From: Undaria pinnatifida
Taxonomy: Eukaryota > Sar > Phaeophyceae > Laminariales > Alariaceae
Length of the DNA stretch: 64,000 nucleotides
Assembly (NCBI GenBank): GCA_012845835.1
Contig: JABAKD010000028.1
Coordinates: 13,858,648 to 13,922,647, forward strand
Reading direction: 5' to 3'
Part shown: in pieces, positions 19,296-32,140 of the stretch
Layout of the letters: every line of letters starts with the position of its first letter
How positions within the stretch are numbered: the stretch's first letter is position 1
The notes under the pieces: model-generated
Database searches by the model: none
Told to the model about the DNA's origin: nothing
Seen by the model: the letters and a program-made list of their open reading frames with translations, nothing else
Made by a program: the position numbers and the translations under genes

Positions 19296-22200
19296 ATAAA
19301 TCTATATATCTTAGTTCGCTTATCACATATGCACATCCTTACGTCTGCGGATATCTCCCGCCTCTGACCGCCTTTCCGCGCAGTTTCTTCGCTGAGGCGT
19401 GCCCCCGCCTCGCCTGCAACCACCGGCTCAGCTGATCCGCCCGCTCGGCGCCGTAGCGCGCGCGCGAGGCCTCGACGTCGAGATCTACGACGAGATCTCC
19501 GAAAAATTGTGCCCTGTGAGGCGTTTGGTGCGTAGTCTGCACACAGGGCTAATGTCTTCGCGCTATCTCTTCGGTACGTGTTCTCTGACCTCCGACACAC
19601 GGGGGGGGTCGATTACCTGGCCGGCGTCGCCATTGTAAAGGCCACTAAGCGAGGTTTGTGCTAGGATCTGGGGAAGAAAAGTTCGTAATCCCCGAGAACA
19701 CATGCCACCCAGGCGTAGTGGAGAACTGCGAACTCTCAATATTTTTGAACCCCCGGTGGTTTACAGCAGCACGTATACATGTACATGATGTACAGCAGTA
19801 GCTGAAGCTATGATGAGCCTGCAGCATCACGAAGCTACAAATGGTATATGCACAGCAGCATGACGAAGCTACAAATGGTATATGCACAGCAGAATCACGA
19901 AGCTACAAATGGTATATGCACAGCAGCAGCTAGGCGTCGTGGAGAACTGCGAACTCTCAATATTTTTGAACCCCCGGTAGTCTACAGCAGCACGTACATG
20001 TACATGATGTACAGCAGTAGCTGAAGCTGTGATGAGCCTGCAGCATGACGAAGCTACAAATGGTATATGCACAGCAGCATCACGAAGCTACAAATGGTAT
20101 ATGCACAGCAGCATCACGAAGCTACAACTGGTATATGCACAGCAGCAGCTGTGGCCGCGCCTTTCTGCGTAGCAACGCAGAGCGTCACCCAGCTGGGTTG
20201 AACCGCCATGCTCTCCCATAATTTCCAGGCTGCCTTCTCGCATTGTTCCGCCGCACACGGGAAATCGGGAAAAAATTGTCGGCATTTTCTTTTCCAGTAT
20301 CTCCCATATAAATATATATATCTTAGTTCGCTTATCACATATGCACATCCTTACGTCTGCGGATATCTCCCGCCTCTGACCGCCTTTCCGCGCAGTTTCT
20401 TCGCTGAGGCGTGCCCCCGCCTCGCCTGCAACCACCGGCTCAGCTGATCCGCCCGCTCGGCGCCGTAGCGCGCGCGCGAGGCCTCGACGTCGAGATCTAC
20501 GACGAGATCTCCGAAAAATCGTGCCCTGTGAGACGTTTGGTGCGTAGTCTGCACACAGGGCTAATGTCTTCGCGTTATTTCTTCGGTACGTGTTCTCTGA
20601 CCTCCGACACACGGGGGGGGGTCGATTACCTGGCCGGCGTCGCCATTGTAAAGGCCACTAAGCGAGGTTTGTGCTAGGATCTGGGGAAGAAAAGTTCGTA
20701 ATCCCCGAGAACACATGCCACCTAGGCGTAGTGGAGAACTGCGAAGTCTACAGCAGCACGTATACATGTACATGATGTACAGCAGTAGCTGAAGCTATGA
20801 TGAGCCTGCAGCATCACGAAGCTACAAATGGTATATGCACAGCAGCATCACGAAGCTACAAATGGTATATGCACAGCAGAATCACGAAGCTACAAATGGT
20901 ATATGCACAGCAGCAGCTAGGCGTCGTGGAGAACTGCGAACTCTCAATATGTTTGAACCCCCGGTAGTCTACAGCAGCACGTATAAATCAGCAGCACGTA
21001 CATGTACATGATGTACAGCAGTAGCTGAAGCTATGATGAGCCTGCAGCATGACGAAGCTACAAATGGTATATGCACAGCAGCATCACGAAGCTACAAATG
21101 GTATATGCACAGCAGGTATATGCACAGCAGCGGCTGTGGCCGCGCCTTTCTGCGTAGCAACGCAAAGCGTCACCCAGCTGGAGTGAACCGCCATGCTCTC
21201 CCATAATTTCCAGGCTGCCTTCTCGCATTGTTCCGCCGCACACGGGAAATCGGGAAAAAAATTCCGGCATTTTCCCTTTCCAGTATCTCCCATATATGCA
21301 TTAACAAACTTCGTCTAACTCTTGGCATTACTTCTTACCCTCTTAATATTTACTATCCTGCGCTGCGACCGGCGGCCGTCCAGGCCGCCGGCGTAGCCCC
21401 TTGTAAATCTATATATCTTAGTTCGCTTATCACATATGCACATCCTTACGTCTGCGGATATCTCCCGCCTCTGACCGCCTTTCCGCGCGGTTTCTTCGCT
21501 GAGGCGTGCCCCCGCCTCGCCTGCAACCACCGGCTCAGCTGATCCGCCCGCTCGGCGCCGTAGCGCGCGCGCGAGGCCTCGACGTCGAGATCTACGACGA
21601 GATCTCCGAAAAATTGTGCCCTGTGAGGCGTTTGGTGCGTAGTCTGCACACAGGACTAATGTCTTCGCGCTATTTCTTCGGTACGTGTTCTCTGACCTCC
21701 GACACACGGGGGGGGGTCGATTACCTGGCCGGCGTCGCCATTGTAAAGGCCACTAAGCGAGGTTTGTGCTAGGATCTGGGGAAGAAAAGTTCGTAATCCC
21801 CGAGAACACATGCCACCCAGGCGTAGTGGAGAACTGCGAACTCTCAATATTTTTGAACCCCCGGTAGTCTACAGCAGCACGTATACATGTACATGATGTA
21901 CAGCAGTAGCTGAAGCTATGATGAGCCTGCAGCATCACGAAGCTACAAATGGTATATGCACAGCAGCAGCTAGGCGTCGTGGAGAACTGCGAACTCTCAA
22001 TATTTTTGAACCCCCGGTAGTCTACAGCAGCACGTACATGTACATGATGTACAGCAGTAGCTGAAGCTATGATGAGCCTGCAGCATGACGAAGCTACAAA
22101 TGGTATATGCACAGCAGCATCACGAAGCTACAAATGGTATATGCACAGCAGGTATATGCACAGCAGCAGCTGTGGCCGCGCCTTTCTGCGTAGCAACGCA

Positions 22201-23465
22201 AAGCGTCACCCAGCTGGAGTGAACCGCCATGCTCTCCCATAATTTCCAGGCTGCCTTCTCGCATTGTTCCGCCGCACACGGGAAATCGGGAAAAAAATTC
22301 CGGCATTTTCCCTTTCCAGTATCTCCCATATATGCATTAACAAACTTCGTCTAACTCTTGGCATTACTTCTTACCCTCTTAATATTTACTATCCTGCGCT
22401 GCGACCGGCGGCCGTCCAGGCCGCCGGCGTAGCCCCTTGTAAATCTATATATCTTAGTTCGCTTATCACATATGCACATCCTTACGTCTGCGGATATCTC
22501 CCGCCTCTGACCGCCTTTCCGCGCGGTTTCTTCGCTGAGGCGTGCCCCCGCCTCGCCTGCAACCACCGGCTCAGCTGATCCGCCCGCTCGGCGCCGTAGC
22601 GCGCGCGCGAGGCCTCGACGTCGAGATCTACGACGAGATCTCCGAAAAATTGTGCCCTGTGAGGCGTTTGGTGCGTAGTCTGCACACAGGACTAATGTCT
22701 TCGCGCTATTTCTTCGGTACGTGTTCTCTGACCTCCGACACACGGGGGGGGGTCGATTACCTGGCCGGCGTCGCCATTGTAAAGGCCACTAAGCGAGGTT
22801 TGTGCTAGGATCTGGGGAAGAAAAGTTCGTAATCCCCGAGAACACATGCCACCCAGGCGTAGTGGAGAACTGCGAACTCTCAAAATTTTTGAACCCCCGG
22901 TAGTCTACAGCAGCACGTATACATGTACATGATGTACAGCAGTAGCTGAAGCTATGATGAGCCTGCAGCATCACGAAGCTACAAATGGTATATGCACAGC
23001 AGCAGCTAGGCGTCGTGGAGAACTGCGAACTCTCAATATTTTTGAACCCCCGGTAGTCTACAGCAGCACGTACATGTACATGATGTACAGCAGTAGCTGA
23101 AGCTATGATGAGCCTGCAGCATGACGAAGCTACAAATGGTATATGCACAGCAGCATCACGAAGCTACAAATGGTATATGCACAGCAGCAGCTGTGGCCGC
23201 GCCTTTCTGCGTAGCAACGCAAAGCGTCACCCAGCTGGGGTGAACCGCCATGCTCTCCCATAATTTCCAGGCTGCCTTCTCGCATTGTTCCGCCGCACAC
23301 GGGAAATCAGGAAAAAATTATCGGCATTTTCCCTTTCCAGTATCTCCCATATATGAATTAACAAACTTCGTCTAACTCTCGGCATTACTTCTTACACTCT
23401 TAATATTTACTATCCTGCGCTGCGACAGGCGGCCGTCCAGGCCGCCGGCGTAGCCCCTTGTATAT
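19296..23465. repeat. Macrosatellite array, four ~1.0-1.1 kb units
   Basis: Identical landmarks (CTTAGTTCGCTTATCACATA) recur at 19310, 20322, 21417 and 22453, giving periods of 1012, 1095 and 1036 bp. Units 3 and 4 are almost identical over about 1 kb, including a junction segment with GGCGGCCGTCCAGGCCGCC. Each unit has a GC-rich part (19330-19670 in unit 1) and an AT-rich part built from ~34 bp sub-repeats. Open frames of 67-174 codons recur on both strands of the GC-rich part but no domain is recognisable. Tandem satellite or tandemly amplified element fragment. Confidence 0.85.
19820..20150. repeat. ~34 bp sub-repeats within the macrosatellite
   Basis: ATCACGAAGCTACAAATGGT-ATATGCACAGCAG units occur three times at 19826-19925 and three times at 20043-20145. 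Each later macrosatellite unit has its own, different number, so these sub-repeats expand and contract within units. Confidence 0.75.
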
Positions 23466-23474
23466 ATCAGTATA

Positions 23475-24060
23475 TTATCAAAATAAAAATACACTCCAGC
23501 TGTGAGATCGAATATTTTGTCGAAACTCACCTTTGCAAGCTGTCTGTGTGTGATACTCCGATCGCGCGTATCACGGGTTGCGTGTCCTCATTAAGGATAT
23601 AGGTCGGCGACTCCCCTTGCAACTACAGTGTAGCTATCAGGGTCAACAGGGTGATGTTAGGCAGTCTGTGCGCGGAAACTATAAAACCCGTTTCTGAGGG
23701 CGACAAAAACTGACAGCTGTGGAAGGAAATGCATCAGTTTATCAAGTGAATCCTGTAAGTCGAATAACCGGTGAGGGGAGGGCGGAGTTTTTAAGGACGT
23801 GGGGGCCTGATTTTGATCAGAAGGGGGGCGGGAGGGGGGGAGGGGGGCGGAGGGGACGGGTGGGGCAGCTCAATTTGTGCGTGGAAACTCTAAATATTTC
23901 TTGTGGGGGAGGGGGGGGGAATGTGGCGGGGGGGGCCGGGGGCGGGGGGGGAGGGCTTTAGGTCGCATAGATGTAGGGGTTTGCTATACGCGTGGTGCTA
24001 GGTCTAGGCGATGGTGCGGGTGGTGGGGCGTTGGGGGCGGGGGGTGGGTGGGAATTGCAG
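23475..24060 (-). repeat. Repeat B, long inverted copy with G tracts
   Basis: Starts with the B 3' end in reverse (AAATACACTCCAGCTGTGAG), then CTGTGTGTGATACTCCGATC, AGTGTAGCTATCAGGGTCAA, AACTGACAGCTGTGGAAGG, GTGAGGGGAGGGCGGAG and several G tracts (23820-24040). Nearly the same sequence is at 37985-38580, defining a ~590 bp unit. Confidence 0.75.
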
Positions 24061-24335
24061 CAGCGCTGATACCACATTTATTTATACGCTGGCTTTCTCT
24101 AGATACATCATACTATGCGACGTGTACGTACGTACATACCACAGATAATATTGATACGGGTACCTACTGCTGCTGTGAATGTACTGCTGCGGTGCTGGTG
24201 CGCCTCGCAAGAAAATGCCTCGACATGCTCCTGGGGAAGACATGCAGTAGTCCGTTTGTAGATTGCAAGCTACATAGCATTTAGCATACGATACGATTCG
24301 TATGATACGAACAGAAACAACACACACCGAACAGA

Positions 24336-24350
24336 AGTAGTAGTAGTACT

Positions 24351-24395
<45 letters not shown>

Positions 24396-24396
24396 T
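24336..24396. repeat. (GTA)n microsatellite
   Basis: About 18-20 near-perfect GTA units with one CTG interruption. Confidence 0.9.
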
Positions 24397-24884
24397 CATA
24401 CCGCTGAATACCACGCACGTGTATGAATGCTAAACAGAGATCATCGTATATGATAATCTGTTACTACTGCTTGCTGTGGTACTCGTATTCGTATAGGTAC
24501 GTGTATGTCAGCCAAGTATCAGCAGTAAAAGGAGCCGGTATACTCGTATAAATCCGGGTTTGTTTGTCGTCTACATGATGAAGACGGAATCTTGAAAAAA
24601 GCGTTTTGCGTGTATCATAGAAACAAAAAACATGTGGCAAAAAGGGCATGGAATCCTGGAAAAATCGAAGCCCCGTGAGAGATGAGTTGGGCACGGCCGA
24701 GGCCGCCCTTGGCGAAGTAGGCAGAGCAGGGGTCTGCGAGCACGATAAGGGAGTTGCGTGCCGTCGGGTGGACTTCATCGCCAGTTATCGCGAAAAGGGC
24801 AAAAATATACGCCTAAGAAAAGCTGAGGAGCTCTCACAGGCAAGCACCAACAACATCGTACAATGTACATGTATTTATTACAAG

Positions 24885-24917
24885 GGCTCTGCTCCGCGGG
24901 CGGCTGACGCCGCCCGC
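24885..24917. repeat. GC hairpin after ACAAGGGCTC
   Basis: TTACAAGGGCTCTGCTCC is followed by a perfect 9 bp stem GCGGGCGGC / GCCGCCCGC with a TGAC loop. Same module as 14198-14226 and 59038-59084, here without an adjoining repeat B. Confidence 0.65.
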
Positions 24918-25325
24918 TACGCTCGCGCAAGGCAGGGAAGAATGCAACTAAAAACATGGACTATGTAAAGGGGGCAGAAAGAAGAGGCCCACGATTTGGT
25001 GCGAACAGCGACTTGATAATGCCAAGAGCTGCTTGTGCAGAGCAAATTGCCCTGTTGTGCTCAGCTGTGCTGTGTGCTTTTCTTACCGGTGTTACGTTCT
25101 GATCGGCAGTACGGGGGTAATTTGCGCGGGGGAAAAAACAGGGGGCCGTGAAAGATCATCAAATACATAGTTGTCTATAGAAAGAGAAAAAAGAGGAAAA
25201 GTAGTACTCCGTACACAAGAACACACGCATTATACCCTGTACTGCTCTATGTTCGAAAGAAAGCACACAGCGCAGCGACACAGCACCGCAGCGAAGGGCA
25301 CGGCACCGCACCGCATGGCTCCGCA

Positions 25326-25615
25326 CGGCTCCGCACGGCGCTACGCTGCGCTGCTGGGCCATATATAGCCGGATTGATCTGAGCTGGGCGTGCATGTGAT
25401 CCAACAGCGTAGTATATGATGGTACGTACAAACCTGGTGTAGTAGTACAGGTATGTACTATTGGCGTTTCGTATATCGAACGGCTCCGCACGGCGCTACG
25501 CTGCGCTGCTGGGCCATATATAGCCGGACTGATCTGAGCTGGGCGTGCATGTGATCCAACAGCGTAGTACCTGATGGTACGTACAAACCTGGTGTAGTAG
25601 TACCGGTATGTACTA
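25326..25615. repeat. 155 bp tandem duplication
   Basis: CGGCTCCGCACGGCGCTACG begins at 25326 and again at 25481, with both units running through GGGCCATATATAGCCGGA and ACAAACCTGGTGTAGTAGTA. The two units differ at only a few positions and so are recent. Confidence 0.8.
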
Positions 25616-26003
25616 TCTCGCCCTCCGAGTTGTAAAGTGGTGGGGAAGCGCTACGGCGACAGGTGGCCAGCGTAGGGAGCTGAAAGTCGGTGCCTACTCG
25701 TAGAACACTAAAAAGCCGGCAGTCAACTTAAACATCTCACGACTTTGCGCCGTAGATGCGTCGTAGAGTCGTAGATCATACGTTGGATAAAGTTACGGAA
25801 TGAAGAAAATATAAAGAGAAACGGGAAAAAAGGAAACGAAGAAAGCGAAGAAAGTAAGGAACGTGAAGGATGCCGGGAAGGTTCTCCGAGAGGGGGGTGT
25901 AGGCAGGCGTATTCCAAGTGGGAGCGCTGAGAGCGGAGCAGGTCCCATTAACCAAGTGAATAAGGTTTAAAATTTTTTCGAGGACAAATGTAATTATATC
26001 TAT
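25616..26003. other. Unassigned, no gene seen
   Basis: Purine-rich on the plus strand around 25800-25870; nothing recognisable. Confidence 0.3.
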
Positions 26004-29000
26004 TGGTTGTCTTATATGTTACTCTTAATACAGCATTCGAGAATGAAAGTCGGCTATACTCCCCCCCCCTGAAAAAAAAATAAGAAAAACTCCGTGGGAC
26101 AACGAACCCACGGTTCCAAATTGATACGGTGTCACTATGCAGGTGTGAGTTCGACGAATTTCGGGCCAGTACTCATATTTTGAAGCTGCTTGCTGGTACT
26201 TGTATTAAACTACGTGGGTAAACTTTTTAATGGGAGGGTGTTAGTGGGGTACTAGTCGTTTGACCACTTACTTGCAAAAGGTTAACCACTAGCTTAACCA
26301 AACTAAGACTTATCTAACACTCTTCCCCCCTGAAACGGCGGGATACCAGGTCGGCCGGATATACGGGCGGACCTGTGAATGATCCAAGCCGTTTCATTTC
26401 CTGGGTATATACCGGGCAGAGTATTTTTCAAGTTCGACATGGGGAAAGCCTGAAAAAGTTTGCTATGGAGGGTGTGGGATTTGAACCCACGACCCAAAAA
26501 AAACATGGTCTGTCGACGACGCCTTTGTTAAGGTATCAGTGGAGTATTAGTCCCATTGACCACTTGCCAAAGGTTAACCCCAATAGCTTACCCAAACGAA
26601 GCCTTATAACAGCACTCTCCCCCCCTGAAACGGCGGGATAGCAGGTCGGCCGGATAGCGGCAGGTACTTGGTTCAAATCCGAGTGGGAGCTCCACCATTT
26701 GTTAAGGTATTAGTGGGATATTAGTCCATTTGACCACTCGCCAAAGGTTAACCAATAACTTATTATACCCAAACTAAGCCTTATAACACTCTTCCCCCCT
26801 GAAACGGCGGGATAGCAGGTCGGCCGGATATACGGGCGGGCCTGTCATTCATCCAAGCCGTTTTATTCCCTGGGATGCCAGGGAAAGTATTTTGCAAGTT
26901 CGACATGGGGAAAGTCTGAAAAAGTTTATTATGGTGGATGTGGGGCTTGAACCCATGACCCAAAAAAACCCATGGTCTTGCCGACGACGCCATTTTATTT
27001 GTTAAGGTATTAGTGGGGTATTAGTCCGTTTGACCACTGGCCAAAGGATTTACCAATAGCTCACCTAAACTAAGCCTTATAACAAGGGGTCCTGCTATTC
27101 TTTTACAAACAAATGTTTTTCTCCACTACTACATACAATGATTGGTGTTGTTGGTGTTTTTACTTTAGGTGGGGAATTTTGAAGTAATCTAACATCATAC
27201 TTCGAAGTATCTATTTTATACATTCATTTCTGTAGTTTCCACTACATTGCTCCATCACATGTATGGTGAATGGTTTGCGGATGCATGGATGACTTGGTCA
27301 GGGTTGTTGGTACTTACTTGTGGTTAAGTGCGTAATTGAGTTTTCTTCATCTGGGGGTGGTTTATATTATGATTATTTTATTTTATTTTTCACTGCAGTG
27401 GCGGGTTTTGGTATATATCGGGAGTATGAAGACAGTAGTAGTAGTGGTCTAATAGATATCATGTTAAAGTCCCACCTTGAAAAAATATTGTAAAAAAAAT
27501 AAAAAAAATGGAAATAAATAATCAATATAAATAAAAAAAAATGAAATAATATACTGTCACCACAACATTTTACATGTAAAAGTCCCACCCTAAAAACAAA
27601 AATCAAAGACAAAAAGCAAACAAAACAAGACAAAAAACACACAAAAGCAAAACAAAAAGAAAGAAACAAAATCGAAAAAAAAAAAAAAAAAAACAACGGG
27701 AGTCGGTGAGCCTCGAACGAACCCACGGTTCTAAATTAAAACGCTGTCACCCTAACATAAAAAATCCCACCCCTAAAAAAGAAAAAAGAAAACGGGAGGC
27801 GGTGAGCCTCGAACCCACGATTCCAAATTAATACGCTGTCACCCTGAACAAACATAAACAATCTCACCCGGGAGTCGGTGAGCCTTCCGTTCTCTCATTA
27901 TTTCTGTATAATAATTCAGATTTTTGTTTACAACACTAGTAGTAGCTGATCGCACTAAATATTATTCTTCACATATATGGTACCATTCCTATTACTGAGT
28001 CATGTCATCATGCAGGAGTTGCAAAGCTGTTTCCCCGCATGGGGAATACATTTCATCACCTGTTAATTACACTGGTTATTGGTACTAGGTTACTGAGTCA
28101 GGTCATATATATGAAGAATCGATGGAATGGAAATACACCTCGTACTCATCATGGTAAATCAACACGTTGTGAGCATGAATTATGAGCTGACGAGTTTTGA
28201 CCATGGCTATTGTAGTGAGCATCATCGGCAAGTTGTGGTATACTCATGGTACTTCCCTTGCATCGGCAGTGCACAGCAGTCGTGTATATCCAGTCCGTCC
28301 CATCCTTTCTGACTTGGTATGATCGCTCCCCATCCTTTCTGACTTGGTATGATCGCTCCCATATGAATGCTTGTATCTCGTCCATGACATGTCATTCTCG
28401 TTTTCCTTGGACCGCACTTTTTGTTAGTTCTATTCACTAGTTTACTAAACTCCTTCATCACCAAATGTTCATCTATATGTTTGCCGCAGATGAAGGAAGT
28501 CTTTCAGTTTTTCAGCACGTGAACAGCTTAGCAATGCACTTGAACAAGTAAGTCCCTAAGGTTTCCTGGTTCCCCTCAGTCACTACCGGACGGTACTGTA
28601 GCAAAAAAGACTGAGCTCAAAGCCTTGATTCCGCACACAACGAAGGTTGAAGCAAGGAACCAATACCGACTGAATGTACAAGTGCATTGCTTATATTTTG
28701 TGTAGCTGTTTTTCCACGATCTTGATTGAAGTACCTGCGTGCGAAACGGAAATACAAAAGATTAGTTAATCCGTTTCACGGCTATATTTCTTGGGTACGT
28801 ACTACCGGTAGACAAAAAGAGGCAAATAATTTGGGACACCAGTCATCATGTTGTTACTGATTGTTGAATTTTGCAAGTGTGAGGTTGGTTGTGTTGGCAA
28901 GCACATACATCTAACAATGTTGATGTTGGTTCTGTTGAGAAACAAATAAGTTAGAGTTTCATCTTAGATATTGGGAATGCATCATTTTGTATCTCGTATC

Positions 29001-29439
29001 CCAATGGTGAGGGACATTTGGGTTTTCAATGTTCCCCCTCACAATCAATTCAGGTAATGTGCACTAATATCCTCAGGAATACTGGTGTATAATACCTTCC
29101 ATGATTGTACTATGCTTTTTTTTGTAAGTTATGCGCTACAAATAGGAGGTAGTTTTAGGAGTTTGATGTATGATATATTCCATCAGTGGATATTGGATGC
29201 ATTTAAGCTCCTGTATTTAAACAGTCGTTTAATATCATTTGTTTCATTATCTTCATTAATCCGTTAACCTTTGGATGAATATACATTTTTCTAAATAACA
29301 ATAACAACCATAATATCACCAGCAGATGTAACCACAGTAACGACAGAACACAGCAATAACAGCAATCGTAACAATATTAACAACAATAACAATAGCAATA
29401 GGTACAAAACAGCAACAAAAGGAACGACAATCACGACCA
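26004..29439. repeat. Long direct repeat R1, left copy (with nested array)
   Basis: Matches 33793-36314 collinearly from TCTTATATGTTACTCTTAAT to GACAATCACGACCA, at more than 90 percent by eye across most of its length. Apart from the 846 bp insertion at 26239-27084 it is ~2.59 kb against 2.52 kb. It contains two tRNA-like segments (T-arm GTGGG-TTCG near 26105 and a second set near 27715-27830), a repeat E piece, and an AAC/AAT-rich end (29290-29420). A 30 bp internal duplication (28302-28361) is unique to this copy. It lies downstream of the minus-strand Penelope-like gene, so it may be that element's terminal repeat. Confidence 0.75.
26239..27084 (-). repeat. Repeat C array nested in direct repeat R1
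   Basis: Three partial-to-full repeat C units separated by GTTAAGGTAT at 26529, 26702 and 27002. Repeat R1's right copy reads straight through AATGGGAGGGGTCCTATTCT, giving the empty site. The flanks here read GGGAGGG before and AAGGGGTCC after, so a 4-5 bp AGGG(G) target duplication is possible. Confidence 0.75.
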
Positions 29440-29692
29440 TACTAACAACCATGAAACCAGAACTTCTTTAACGATGATGACAAAACAGCCACCATCATAA
29501 CAGCAATAACTGCAACAACCATAGCAATGCATAAAGCCATTTGTGTCAACAGTCATACTACCACCGTTGACCGTACCATTGTTCTCAATACAGTAGTTTC
29601 TAAACTCCTCTGTCATCTATCTAGTCTTCTATCCAGTCCCCTCATCTTCCGTGGTCTGCTTGATTCCAAATCTCCTTTTCCACTGTAAACCA

Positions 29693-32140
29693 TTATTTAT
29701 CACGAACTCTAGGGTTTTTTACTCCCCTTACAGTTCTTGTGATAGGTGATCTCTCGAAGAAGGAACTTTTAAAGTTGTGTAATTCATTCCTCAACTTCAC
29801 TCTATTATACCTATTATTAATCATATCCTTCATTAGTTCTGCTGCTGCGTTCTGGAAAAATTTCTGAACATCTAATTGCAAATCTACATAGCTGACAATG
29901 GAGGGTGGCGTACTTACAACTATTCGACAATCTAGTTTCTACATGAGGATATTTTCGTTAATCTACAACGTTCTCATGTGGTCTCGTTTACCATACATTT
30001 TAATTTGCGAAATGCTAGGCGTACTTTGCAAACCTCCATGTCCAGGAAACGTACTGAGCTACCTGCTTGTTCCTTGACAATAGATACAGGGTTTTCTATT
30101 TATTCTCCGTCAACATCGTTAACATCCACCGGGTACATTCCATCATATATGTTCCCGTCTTGTTCAAAAATTTCTTCAAACTTTGGACCATTGCTCTGTG
30201 ATCCTAATAAAACTGTAACAATATCATCAATAGACCTTTTCGTACTGTTTGCATACTACTGTTCTATGAATGTATACGGATGCAGGGGTTCATTACCATT
30301 ATTCTTCGCATGTTCAAGTTCATCTATCACAGCTTTTAAGAATTTGAACCCATGCATAAATGTAAAATCGTTCGCTAAATCCGGTGCAGGAGAAGTTCCC
30401 ATAAATATCCCGGACGATTGTTTATATATATATTAATTCCAAGTTGTACAAAACCTTCATTTAGAACAAAGTTTATCCATTCACACAATGTATATCTTCC
30501 TACATAAAATTCCCGTTTAATTTCGGGATCTTCACATACTTCAACTGGAGGGTGTTCAAACCAATGTACTTCGTTTACTTCAGGTGTCACCTCGTCATTT
30601 TTGTGCCCGAATTTCACGTATATGGATTTATTTCCATAAGTTACTTGTTCATACGTGAATACCAGTTCCAAAAATTCTTTCATAACTCTTTTCAAGCACG
30701 GAACTGGGATATTAGGGTACATTGCTACAAAATCAAACGTTTCAAGCTGGTGAGGAGATTTATTTTCACCAATTGGGGTCATTGAAGCTGCCTTTTAATC
30801 CATATCACGCATAAGTTCAACAATGTCATTTCCTCCAGAGGTAATCCAACATTCCTTCGCTACACTACCAATAAGTAGGCATTCTTTGCGCCATATTGCG
30901 TGTAATACAGGCCTAATGCCCACTAAAATTGCATTAACTATCTTCGCTATTCCTTCAGTGATAGTTCCACAAATGATGTAATGCCCCTAATTGCTGGTTT
31001 TGCTTTATGCAATTTGGGCATAAGATATCTCACGGGTAGTTTAGAAGATTTTTCCAGAATCTTCTCTGACCCATCTAGTGCTACACATACATTTGGAATT
31101 AGCAAGCATTTTTTATTTAAATATTCCTCTTGCCGTTCAATAATGTTGTCCGTTATCGTCTCTAAGTTAACCCCTTCCACTCGTTTATAACCTGGACTAT
31201 CCAAATCCTAAATAACTACCCTTTCGTAGCAAGCTTTACACATGATACATAATAAGCAGTTCACTGCTTTATCAACTTTTATGATAACTATTTTATTTTT
31301 GGCTTGTTTAAAAACTTTCTTAGCTGCAGAAAAATCAATGTTACCCGTTGTAGGGCGTGCTTGTCCTCTTTCTTCTACATATTCCAGACACCTCTTTATT
31401 TCATTTTATAAGGCATTAGTCCAGTCTGTGAGATCAACATAGTTAACTCCTAGTTCTACACAAACACTTGACACAAGTTTATCTATTGTCTCTAGTAAAT
31501 ATTCTAAAAACGATATGTGTTCTATTCCTGGGGCATAATTTGGTCTTCAACTTGCTGGTAGTTTCAATACTGCTTCCGCATCCTTATCTCTCAAACAAGA
31601 TACGTCAGTGGTCAACACACATCTAGATGAATCTTTGAGGCATACAGTATATTCAGACCAGTTGTTGTCATTACAGATACACGTGTGATTTTGTTCAACA
31701 TCACGTCCCACAGCTGTGATGTTTAAGAACGTTCTGTCCAATGTTTCCCCGTACTTGAAACACGCAATTGATTTCGAAATAATCTCTCGAAATTCCTGAC
31801 ATGAGGGCGGAATATGGGCTAGTACATTTTGACGCATAAGTAATCCCCGTAAGGGAAGTACGTTGGCAATCTCACTGGCACACCCTTAAACGATAAGTTT
31901 AGGATTTCTCGTTTTTTCACCTCCGGTGGTGGCAACGACTTTACAAGGTAGATGTTGTCTAAGAATTTTGAAAGCTTCCCTCATGTTTCCAGGAACTCCC
32001 TCTTGTCCTGCAAACTTAATCATGCGTCTTACGCGTTTGGGGGCTAGTTTTGAGATGTGGGACTGTACTAGATGTGGTTTGTGATTAACTAGTTCAGCCA
32101 GATAAAAAACCTTACGTTTCCAGTCCCTAGACAAGAACAT
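29693..32140 (-). pseudogene. Penelope-like element reverse transcriptase, degraded
   Basis: Read 3' to 5' on the minus strand, several frames together spell the reverse transcriptase of a Penelope-like retroelement. Fingers: LPVRYLMPKLHKAKPAIRG at about 31000-31060. Motif A: FDFVAMYPNIP at about 30700-30740 with the catalytic Asp. Motif B: GIFMGTSPAPDLAND at about 30365-30412. Motif C: SIDDIV at about 30218-30235, with both Asp residues. After that come SVRFLDMEV (about 30030) and a thumb-like segment in 29693-29881. In-frame stops lie at 30256-30258, 30100-30102 and 29974-29976, and the frame shifts at about 32140 and just before motif B near an AT-dinucleotide run. It therefore cannot make a full protein as sequenced. 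The enzyme would copy element RNA at a nicked target. Confidence 0.85.

Larger units (their letters stand above)
24061..25325. other. Unassigned; microsatellite, GC hairpin, short ORF remnant
   Basis: Includes a (GTA)n run at 24336-24396 and a hairpin at 24896-24917. On the minus strand between about 24640 and 24815 a short frame reads with unusually protein-like composition (motifs DEVHPTARNSLIVLADP and GGLGRAQLISHGA). It could be a gene or retroelement fragment; I cannot name a family. The remainder shows nothing. Confidence 0.35.

Noticed and set aside
19296-23465. CRISPR array, because of 33-34 bp sub-repeats
   Set aside because: Sub-repeats are adjacent without unique spacers and lie in a eukaryotic ~1 kb satellite.
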